A DNA stretch of 12,949 nucleotides from Romboutsia sp. 13368 (GTDB lineage: Bacteria; Bacillota; Clostridia; Peptostreptococcales; Peptostreptococcaceae). The notes beneath the pieces are model-generated. The model saw nothing but the letters and a program-made list of their open reading frames with translations. It ran no database searches and was not told the DNA's origin. The position numbers were made by a program, and so were the translations under genes. This document shows, one piece after another, positions 7,142-12,949 of the stretch. Within the stretch, counting starts at the first letter, position 1, and every line of letters begins with the position of its first letter. Where the stretch lies: NCBI RefSeq assembly GCF_018336475.1, contig NZ_CP048741.1, positions 2,361,547 to 2,374,495 on the forward strand, given 5' to 3'.

Positions 7142-7170
7142 TATATATGTGAATTAATGCAAAAATATAA
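7142..7170 (-). promoter_or_regulatory. Sigma-E type promoter of spoIIID
   Basis: On the minus strand TTATATT (7164-7170) and CATATATA (7142-7149) are separated by exactly 14 bases, against the B. subtilis sigma-E pattern KMATATT, 14-15 bases, CATACAHT. I count three mismatches in 15. The -35 lies in the outer stem of the spoIIQ terminator. Transcription would start about 25 bases before the GTG. Confidence 0.6.
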
Positions 7171-7205
7171 CAGACTAAATCATTTTTGATTAAAGTCTGT
7201 TATAT
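7165..7205 (-). terminator. Intrinsic terminator after spoIIQ
   Basis: An outer 12-bp stem (7165-7176 with 7194-7205) and an inner 5-bp stem (7078-like offset within the loop: 7178-7182 with 7187-7191) are followed on the minus strand by a short T run. It sits 34 bases after the spoIIQ stop and separates forespore from mother-cell transcription. Confidence 0.85.
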
Positions 7206-7239
7206 CTTTTATTAGTGAATGCATAATTTGTAATATAAT

Positions 7240-7917
7240 TTATTTAATAAGTGTCATAGGGTCTATATATTCATCACCTTTAAATGCTTCTACATGCACA
7301 TGATTTCCATCTTCACTTTCAACTGATGTAGTATTTCCAATTGTACCTAGCACTTGACCTTCTGTAACTTCTTGTCCTTTTTTAACATTAGTTTTTTCAT
7401 CTAAGTTAGAATATACAACAACTACATTATTAGAGCTTTCTACTTTTACCGATATTCCATGTTTATCATCTTTAAATACATTAACTACTTTTCCATCTAA
7501 TAATGATTTTACCTCATATCCACTATCTGCACTTATATCTAAACCTTTATGTATTTCCCATACGTCTAATGTTTTTGAATAGCTTGGTTGTTTTTCAGAA
7601 TATTCTCTAACAACTTTTTCTCCTAAAAAACTTAATTTTGAAACTTCGCTTTCTTGTTTTTCTTTTGCCTTCTCTAAATTTTCTTTTGACTCAGTAGATG
7701 TAGGTATAGAATCATCCTCTTGTTTTTCATTTTCTATTAAATGTATTTCATCTTCTTCATTTTTACTATTTTCATTAGTTTTATTTACAAATAAATCATT
7801 TGAAGTCAACTCTTCTACATTATTTTTTGTAAACCAAACCCCACCAATAGCTATTAAACATATACATACAAATAAAGCCAAGTAAAAACCATCTTTTTCT
7901 AATAGTTTTTTCTTCAT
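7240..7917 (-). CDS. spoIIQ: SpoIIQ, LytM/M23 engulfment channel protein
   Basis: SpoIIQ is made in the forespore, spans its inner membrane and meets mother-cell SpoIIIAH across the intermembrane space during engulfment. The 225-residue protein has a short cytosolic N-terminus, one membrane segment (about 11-29), a charged, Glu/Lys-rich linker (about 34-95) and a LytM/peptidase M23 domain (about 100-225). The zinc ligands of active M23 domains appear present: His123 and Asp127 in HKGLD, and HxH at 206/208. B. subtilis SpoIIQ lacks the first histidine; C. difficile SpoIIQ keeps it. Start: GGAGGTG at 7922-7928, four bases before the ATG. A sigma-F type promoter lies upstream and a terminator follows, so it is a single-gene unit. 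Confidence 0.93.
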   Translation of the reverse strand: MKKKLLEKDGFYLALFVCICLIAIGGVWFTKNNVEELTSNDLFVNKTNENSKNEEDEIHLIENEKQEDDSIPTSTESKENLEKAKEKQESEVSKLSFLGEKVVREYSEKQPSYSKTLDVWEIHKGLDISADSGYEVKSLLDGKVVNVFKDDKHGISVKVESSNNVVVVYSNLDEKTNVKKGQEVTEGQVLGTIGNTTSVESEDGNHVHVEAFKGDEYIDPMTLIK

Positions 7918-7946
7918 ACAGCACCTCCAAATATATTATCTAACTG

Positions 7947-7976
7947 TATTGTTGGCTTTATTTTATATTTCTATAC
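7947..7976 (-). promoter_or_regulatory. Sigma-F type promoter of spoIIQ
   Basis: On the minus strand GTATA (7972-7976) is followed after exactly 15 bases by GCCAACAATA (7947-7956). The B. subtilis sigma-F pattern is GYATA, 15 bases, GGNNANANTR, so only the second base of the -10 departs. spoIIQ is a sigma-F gene in both B. subtilis and C. difficile, which supports the call. Confidence 0.7.
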
Positions 7977-8013
7977 AATTTATCCATTTATTTACAATAT
8001 ATTTTAAATATTT

Positions 8014-9027
8014 TTAGTATATATCTTTTATCTTTGTATCTTTATAGTAATGAGATAGTATTTCATAATATTTATACCCCTCCTGTGCCATACCTTCTGC
8101 GCCCCATTGACTCATTCCTACTCCATGTCCATAGCCTTTTACAATAAAATCTAAAGTATTATCATCAAATTTAATTTCAAAATTAGCTGAGTTAAGATTT
8201 AATATATTTCTTATATCTCTTCCTGTAAGTTCTTTATTTCCTAATTTTATTTTATTTACCGCTCCACCGTCACTTCTGCTTACTATTTTAATCTGAGAAC
8301 TAATATTATTTTCATCTATATTTATATCACTATAGGTACTCTTTAATTTAGATACAAAATCTTTATTAGTTATTTTTAAAGTAGATGCATACTTGGGAGC
8401 ATATTTGTCATATGGGCTATCTACAGATCTTAAATAAGGATATTCTGATGAAAATACTTCTTCGCTATTTTCAGTTTTTCCAGATGATGTTGAAAAGTAT
8501 AATGGCAAAATAGGATTACCATCATATGTTATGATATGTCCTTTTGTTTCATTTATTGCTTGTTTTATTTTAGGATAAGAATTTTTTATCCAATCTTCTC
8601 CTTTTAATTTCTTTAATTCTTCTTCACTTTTATATTCTTGGCAATGAGTATAATCAGTACATACAGCTGAACCTTTATGTTTAGATGATCCATTTTCCTG
8701 ATTATACATAACATAAGTTCTAGCTGCTACAGCCTGTGCCTTTAATGCCTCTATATCAAAATCTGAAGGCATTTCCCCTGAAAGTACTCCATATAAATAT
8801 TCTTCCATATTCATTTTTTGTGTTTTTCCAGTTTTATGATTATATATATTAATTTTAGGTGAAGTTTTATCTACGCTCTCATAATTTATATATTCTTTAT
8901 CTACTGACTGTTCCTGCTTTTGAGGCTCATTTATTTCTATATTATTATAAGATACTGTGCTCAGAAACACTGGTAGTGTTGCAGAACATACTAATATTCC
9001 CGCTAAAATTCCTAAAGGGTTATTCAT
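8014..9027 (-). CDS. spoIID: Stage II sporulation protein D, peptidoglycan lytic transglycosylase
   Basis: SpoIID is made in the mother cell, is membrane-anchored and cleaves peptidoglycan glycan strands between mother cell and forespore to drive engulfment with SpoIIM and SpoIIP. The 337-residue protein has one N-terminal membrane segment (about 5-26) and a SpoIID/LytB domain (about 58-335). Glu85 in YGVLSGEMPSDF is the expected catalytic residue, followed by EALKAQAVAARTYV (93-106); the C-terminal signature GYGHGVGMSQWGAEGMA (298-314) is intact. His117, Cys123, His128 and Cys129 match the spacing of the zinc site I recall from C. difficile SpoIID. Start: AAGGAGG at 9036-9042, eight bases before the ATG. 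The start codon lies within a 20-bp inverted repeat. Confidence 0.95.
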   Translation of the reverse strand: MNNPLGILAGILVCSATLPVFLSTVSYNNIEINEPQKQEQSVDKEYINYESVDKTSPKINIYNHKTGKTQKMNMEEYLYGVLSGEMPSDFDIEALKAQAVAARTYVMYNQENGSSKHKGSAVCTDYTHCQEYKSEEELKKLKGEDWIKNSYPKIKQAINETKGHIITYDGNPILPLYFSTSSGKTENSEEVFSSEYPYLRSVDSPYDKYAPKYASTLKITNKDFVSKLKSTYSDINIDENNISSQIKIVSRSDGGAVNKIKLGNKELTGRDIRNILNLNSANFEIKFDDNTLDFIVKGYGHGVGMSQWGAEGMAQEGYKYYEILSHYYKDTKIKDIY

Positions 9028-9078
9028 ATACTTTTCCTCCTTAGATTACTTGTCCCTTAAAGTATATGAATAACCCTT
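9015..9078 (-). repeat. Perfect 20-bp inverted repeat spanning the spoIID start
   Basis: Bases 9015-9034 and 9059-9078 are exact reverse complements, with a 24-base loop (9035-9058). In a minus-strand transcript starting upstream, the 3' arm contains the spoIID ATG and first five codons and the loop contains its Shine-Dalgarno. No U run follows, so it does not look like a terminator. The 5' arm also holds a sigma-E type -10. Confidence 0.95.
9061..9068 (-). promoter_or_regulatory. Candidate sigma-E -10 element of spoIID
   Basis: CATATACT on the minus strand matches seven of eight positions of the B. subtilis sigma-E -10 (CATACAHT). The -35 region at 14-15 bases (AATAAAA) is not a convincing match. 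A start near 9054 would leave the 5' arm of the inverted repeat out of the message and give a leader of about 27 bases. Confidence 0.45.
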
Positions 9079-9108
9079 ATTATTTTATTACTATAAATTT
9101 TTTATTTA

Positions 9109-10362
9109 TTAGTCTTCTACTATTTCTATATTTCCACCTAATGCAGTTATTTTCTTATCTATATCTACATATCCTCTTTGTATGTGGTATATTTCACCTA
9201 TTTGAGTTTCACCTTCTGCTATTAAACCACATAATATAAGTGCCGCACCTGCTCTTAAATCTGTAGCATTTACTTTAGCACCATGTAACTGCTTAACACC
9301 CTTAACTATTGCACTTCTTCCTTCGATTTTTATATCTGCACCCATTCTATTAAACTCCGCAGCATGCATGAATCTATTTTCAAATACTGTTTCTATTACT
9401 GTTCCACTTCCATTTGCAACAGTAAGCATAGCCATAAATTGAGCTTGAACATCTGTTGGGAATCCTGGATGTGGTAGAGTTTTTATATCTATAGGTTTTA
9501 AAACTTCTGGTCCTATTACTCTAACTGCATTATCCATTTCTATTATTTCACAACCTGCTTCTATTAATTTAGCTGTTACAGGTTTTAAATGTTCCATCAT
9601 TACATTTTCTATAGTTATATCTCCTTTAGTCATAGCTGCTGCTACCATATAAGTTGCTGCTTCTATTCTATCAGGTATTACGTTATGTTCTGTTCCTATT
9701 AATTCTTTTACACCTTTTATTTTTATAGTGTTTGTTCCTGCACCTTTTACATTAGCACCCATTTCATTTAAGAAGTTTGCTAAATCTACTATCTCAGGCT
9801 CTTCTGCTGCATTTTCTATTATAGTTGTACCTTCTGCAAGTGCAGCTGCCATCATTATATTTTCAGTTGCCCCAACTGATGGGAAATCTAGGTATAATTT
9901 GCTACCTACTAACTTTTCAGCTGTAGCTTCTACAAATCCATGATCCATATCAACTTTAGCACCTAAATGCTTAAATCCTTTTAAGTGTAAGTCTATAGGT
10001 CTTGTTCCTATAGCACATCCCCCTGGCATAGATATTTTAGTATGGTTAAATCTTGCAAGTAATGGTCCCATTACTAAGAATGATGCTCTCATCTTTCTTA
10101 CAAGTTCATATGGTGCTTCACATGTTGTTATATTAGTAGCATCTACTATTAAAGTATTATCACTATATTCTACTTCTGCTCCTAAATGTCTTAATAGGTC
10201 TGATATAACATGTACATCTTTTAAATTTGGAACCCCTCTTAATGTCGATTTCCCCTTTGCTAATAATGTTGCAGCTATTATAGGTAATACTGCATTTTTT
10301 GCTCCATCTATTTTAACGATTCCTCTAAGAGGATTACTTTTCTTAACTAATATTTTAGGCAT
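9109..10362 (-). CDS. murA: UDP-N-acetylglucosamine 1-carboxyvinyltransferase MurA
   Basis: MurA transfers enolpyruvate from PEP to UDP-GlcNAc, the first committed step of peptidoglycan synthesis in the cytosol. I take the ATG at 10360-10362, giving 417 residues. Upstream in-frame TTG (10384-10386) and ATG (10378-10380) codons would add residues absent from the family, and a purine-rich AGGAG lies about ten bases before the chosen ATG. From this start, Lys22 and Asn23 (GAKNAVLP), the active-site Cys116 in PGGCAIGTRP (the fosfomycin target; Cys115 in E. coli) and Asp304 in GFPTDVQAQF are all present. It begins 20 bases after the ywmB stop and is probably cotranscribed with it. I see no terminator after it. 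Clostridia often carry two MurA paralogues; which one this is cannot be told here. Confidence 0.97.
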   Translation of the reverse strand: MPKILVKKSNPLRGIVKIDGAKNAVLPIIAATLLAKGKSTLRGVPNLKDVHVISDLLRHLGAEVEYSDNTLIVDATNITTCEAPYELVRKMRASFLVMGPLLARFNHTKISMPGGCAIGTRPIDLHLKGFKHLGAKVDMDHGFVEATAEKLVGSKLYLDFPSVGATENIMMAAALAEGTTIIENAAEEPEIVDLANFLNEMGANVKGAGTNTIKIKGVKELIGTEHNVIPDRIEAATYMVAAAMTKGDITIENVMMEHLKPVTAKLIEAGCEIIEMDNAVRVIGPEVLKPIDIKTLPHPGFPTDVQAQFMAMLTVANGSGTVIETVFENRFMHAAEFNRMGADIKIEGRSAIVKGVKQLHGAKVNATDLRAGAALILCGLIAEGETQIGEIYHIQRGYVDIDKKITALGGNIEIVED

Positions 10363-10382
10363 CTCACTCTCTCTCCTCATTG

Positions 10383-11117
10383 TCAATAATCTAATTTTAT
10401 AATAGGTGTAGCTATATAAATTAATGTTTTATCTTCATCTTCGCTATACCTAATTCCTATATTTAAATTTATCTTGCTTGCTAAGTATTCTAAATCATTT
10501 TCGTCTAAAAATTCACTGTATGCTGTAACAGATATCATATTGTCATTTTCAATTCTATCTATTTCTTCAGCATTCATATTATATAATATTTTTTCTAAAA
10601 TATCATTATATTTATCAAATTGTAATTTTTTGTAAAACTCCCCTGATATACATGTACTTATATCAACAACATTTGAGTATTTATATAATGATTTTTCAAG
10701 AATTGTATAAATATCCACTATATTTTTATATACCTTATTTTCCAATATGTCAATAATTATATAGGATTCACTACTATTTTTTTTAATTCCTATTATAGAA
10801 ATACTTTTTTCTTGTGTTTTAGATTCAATATATATTTGCTTTTCTTGACTATTCCATTTTTCTTCCCATTTTATATTACTTTCTTCTAAACCAAGGTCAT
10901 TAATTATATCTATGCATATATCTTTAATTTCATTCTTTGTTATATCATAATCTATTAATCCATTAGCCTTAATGTTATAAAATTTAAATTGTGCTTGTGT
11001 GTCATTAAATGTGTCTAAAAGTTTATTATATTCACTATTATCATTATCCCCATATGAAATAAACATGCCTATTAACATTAATATAAAAAAACTCGCTATA
11101 ATCTTAATTGTTTTCAT
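10383..11117 (-). CDS. ywmB: YwmB family secreted/membrane protein, unknown function
   Basis: This 244-residue protein resembles the YwmB (DUF1779, TATA-box-binding-like fold) family, whose role is not known. Residues 1-22 form a signal peptide or anchor with no lipobox cysteine; the remainder, rich in Lys, Glu, Asn and Ile, would be outside the membrane. Sequence similarity within this family is low, so the call rests largely on size, the N-terminal segment, and its place before murA and near spoIID, as in B. subtilis and C. difficile. Start: GAGGGGG eight bases before the ATG. It ends 20 bases before the murA start and likely shares its promoter. Confidence 0.72.
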   Translation of the reverse strand: MKTIKIIASFFILMLIGMFISYGDNDNSEYNKLLDTFNDTQAQFKFYNIKANGLIDYDITKNEIKDICIDIINDLGLEESNIKWEEKWNSQEKQIYIESKTQEKSISIIGIKKNSSESYIIIDILENKVYKNIVDIYTILEKSLYKYSNVVDISTCISGEFYKKLQFDKYNDILEKILYNMNAEEIDRIENDNMISVTAYSEFLDENDLEYLASKINLNIGIRYSEDEDKTLIYIATPIIKLDY

Positions 11118-11135
11118 TTAAAAATCCCCCTCAAA

Positions 11136-11165
11136 ATTATCATGTTATACTTAAATTATTGACAA
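11136..11165 (-). promoter_or_regulatory. Candidate sigma-A promoter of ywmB-murA
   Basis: On the minus strand TTGTCA (11160-11165) and GATAAT (11136-11141) are 18 bases apart, 19 bases before the ywmB ATG. Each box has one mismatch to consensus. I found no convincing terminator between glmS and this site, so read-through from glmS may also contribute. Confidence 0.5.
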
Positions 11166-11203
11166 TCTTAAGGAGGATATACTTTTATAGCCTATTTTTA
11201 TCT

Positions 11204-12949
11204 CTATTCAACTGTTACTGATTTAGCTAAGTTTCTTGGCTTATCTACGTCACAACCTCTTTCAACTGCAACATAGTAAGATAATAATTGAAGTGGTAAA
11301 ACTGTTAATATACTAGATACTATATCATCTACATCAGGTATATATATTACCTTATCAGCAGCTTTTTCAACTTCTGTATTCTTTTCTTGTGCTATAGCTA
11401 TTACATAAGCACCTCTAGCTCTAACTTCTTCCATGTTAGATACCATTTTTTCGAATAATTCTTCTTGAGTTGCTATAGCTATTACTGGAGTTCCTTTTTC
11501 TATTAATGCTATTGTACCATGCTTTAACTCACCAGCAGCAAATGCTTCTGCATGTATATAAGATATTTCTTTTATCTTTAAAGCACCTTCCATAGCTAAG
11601 TTGTAATCTAAACCTCTACCTAAGTAGAAAGCACTGCTTGCATCTTTTAATGTTTTTGCAACATCATCTTTTATATATTCTTCTTGTTCTAAAGCTTTTG
11701 ATACCTTTTCAGGCATTTCTTTTAATTTCTCTATCATTTCATTGTAGAATTCTCTAGTTATAGTACCTTTCTTTATAGCAAAATCTAATGCTATCATGTA
11801 GAATGATACTAATTGAGTTGTATAAGCTTTAGTTGATGCAACAGATATTTCAGGTCCTGCCCAAGTGTAGAATACATCATCTGATTCTCTAGCTATAGAT
11901 GAACCTACAACGTTAGTTACTGATAATATTCTAGCTCCTCTTTCCTTAGCATATCTTAAAGATGCTAAAGTATCTGCTGTTTCACCTGATTGACTTACTA
12001 ATATTAATAAAGTATTTTCGTCAACAAATGGATCTCCATATCTAAATTCAGATGCTATATCTGTTATTACTGGTATTTTTGCAAATTTTTCTATAGCAAA
12101 TTTACCAACAAGACCTGCATGATATGCAGTACCACATGCAACTATATAAACCTTATTTATCTTATCTAAGTCTTCCTTAGTCATTTTTATATCGTCTAAT
12201 TGGATTTCTCCATTATTATTTAATCTTCTTATTAATGTTTCTTTAACACCATTTGGTTGCTCATATATTTCTTTTAACATAAAGTGCTCGTATCCACCCT
12301 TAGATGCAGCTTCTACGTCCCAAGTTATTTCTGTAACTTCTTTTTCAACAACATTTCTATTTTCATCTAAAATAGATAATTTATCTCCAACTATATGAAC
12401 AAATTCACCATTTTCTAAGAAGTATACATTTCTTGTATATTTTAATATAGCAGGTATATCTGATGCTATGAAGTTTTCACCTTCTCCAAGTCCTACAACT
12501 AATGGACTATCTTTTCTAACCGCAACTAATTCATTATTGTTATCTTTACATATAACTCCTAAAGCATATGCTCCTCTTAATCTTTCAGTTGCTTTATAAA
12601 CAGCATCTAATAAATTACCTTCATAATATTTATCAACTAAATGAGCTACAACTTCTGTATCTGTTTGAGATAAGAATACTACACCTTCTGCTTGTAACTC
12701 TTCTTTTAATTCCATATAATTTTCTATTATACCGTTGTGTACAACAGCTATTGTTCTATCCATATTGAAGTGAGGATGAGAGTTTACATCTGATGGTTCA
12801 CCATGAGTTGCCCATCTAGTATGTCCTATTCCTAATCCACCTAATATTGGAGATTTTTCTAAATCTTCAGCAAGTATTGCTAATCTTCCTTTAAATTTTC
12901 TTATTTCTAATTCATTTCCAGTATTAACTGCAACTCCTGCAGAATCATA
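11204..12949 (-). CDS. glmS: Glutamine-fructose-6-phosphate aminotransferase GlmS (5' end cut by window)
   Basis: GlmS converts fructose-6-phosphate and glutamine to glucosamine-6-phosphate, the first step towards UDP-GlcNAc. The reading frame is open to the right edge of the window, beginning YDSAGVAV and holding 581 residues. About 28 N-terminal residues, including the catalytic Cys at position 2 of the precursor, lie outside, giving the usual length of about 609. Visible are the glutaminase block GIGHTRWATHGEPS, then VVHNGIIENY, and two SIS sugar-isomerase domains with CGTAYHAG, SQSGETADT, HAEAFAAGELKHG and the C-terminal DVDKPRNLAKSVTVE. The in-frame ATG at 12761-12763 is internal, not a start. 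The glmS ribozyme usual in Firmicutes would be outside the window. Confidence 0.98.
   Translation of the reverse strand, partial: YDSAGVAVNTGNELEIRKFKGRLAILAEDLEKSPILGGLGIGHTRWATHGEPSDVNSHPHFNMDRTIAVVHNGIIENYMELKEELQAEGVVFLSQTDTEVVAHLVDKYYEGNLLDAVYKATERLRGAYALGVICKDNNNELVAVRKDSPLVVGLGEGENFIASDIPAILKYTRNVYFLENGEFVHIVGDKLSILDENRNVVEKEVTEITWDVEAASKGGYEHFMLKEIYEQPNGVKETLIRRLNNNGEIQLDDIKMTKEDLDKINKVYIVACGTAYHAGLVGKFAIEKFAKIPVITDIASEFRYGDPFVDENTLLILVSQSGETADTLASLRYAKERGARILSVTNVVGSSIARESDDVFYTWAGPEISVASTKAYTTQLVSFYMIALDFAIKKGTITREFYNEMIEKLKEMPEKVSKALEQEEYIKDDVAKTLKDASSAFYLGRGLDYNLAMEGALKIKEISYIHAEAFAAGELKHGTIALIEKGTPVIAIATQEELFEKMVSNMEEVRARGAYVIAIAQEKNTEVEKAADKVIYIPDVDDIVSSILTVLPLQLLSYYVAVERGCDVDKPRNLAKSVTVE

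Noticed and set aside
9015..9078. The spoIID inverted repeat as an intrinsic terminator of murA
   Set aside because: No U tract follows the 3' arm on the minus strand and that arm lies inside spoIID coding sequence.
10363..10386. Longer murA starting at a TTG that overlaps the ywmB stop
   Set aside because: The added residues are not found in MurA proteins, and the ATG at 10360-10362 puts Lys22 and Asn23 exactly where the family has them.
11175..11200. Hairpin after glmS as a terminator
   Set aside because: A stem of about eight pairs with a mismatch can be drawn, but no T run follows it on the minus strand.
12761..12763. ATG as the start of a shorter glmS
   Set aside because: The frame is open to the window edge and the upstream part encodes conserved glutaminase sequence (GHTRWATHGEP), so this is an internal methionine.

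Overview
The window is AT-rich (roughly 30% GC by eye) and carries core genes of an endospore-forming low-GC Firmicute. Gene content and order (glmS, ywmB, murA, spoIID, spoIIQ, spoIIID, mreB, yyaC, metK, recD2, comF) match my recollection of Clostridioides difficile and its Peptostreptococcaceae relatives. I assign family level only; the species is not resolved. Everything except yyaC lies on the minus strand, so the biological order runs from high to low coordinates. I see no insertion sequence, prophage, CRISPR array, tRNA or rRNA. This is an ordinary chromosomal housekeeping and sporulation block.

Right part (12949 to 9109): the 3' 581 codons of glmS (the start lies outside the window), then ywmB and murA as a tight pair. 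These are envelope genes: GlmS makes glucosamine-6-phosphate, the entry to UDP-GlcNAc, and MurA commits UDP-GlcNAc to peptidoglycan.

Middle part (9108 to 5731): a sporulation island of spoIID, spoIIQ and spoIIID followed by mreB. SpoIIQ is the forespore-side LytM protein of the engulfment channel, SpoIID is the mother-cell peptidoglycan hydrolase of engulfment, and SpoIIID is a mother-cell transcription factor. Their upstream regions carry good matches to the expected sporulation promoters: a sigma-F type for spoIIQ and a sigma-E type for spoIIID. In front of spoIID there is only a sigma-E -10 element, set inside a perfect 20-bp inverted repeat whose other arm contains the spoIID start codon.

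A 23-bp convergent terminator separates mreB from yyaC, the only plus-strand gene and a forespore protein of the DUF1256 family. Divergent from yyaC, metK is preceded by a complete SAM-I riboswitch with its own consensus promoter, antiterminator pairing and terminator. recD2 and comF follow, two bases apart.

Left end: a GC-richer, highly structured intergenic segment with a near-perfect sigma-A promoter and its own terminator encodes a stand-alone RNA of about 240 nt. Its position just after comF and its structure fit the raiA RNA class; the hpf/raiA protein gene would be expected just beyond the left edge. The two items most worth a second look are this RNA and the start-codon inverted repeat at spoIID.
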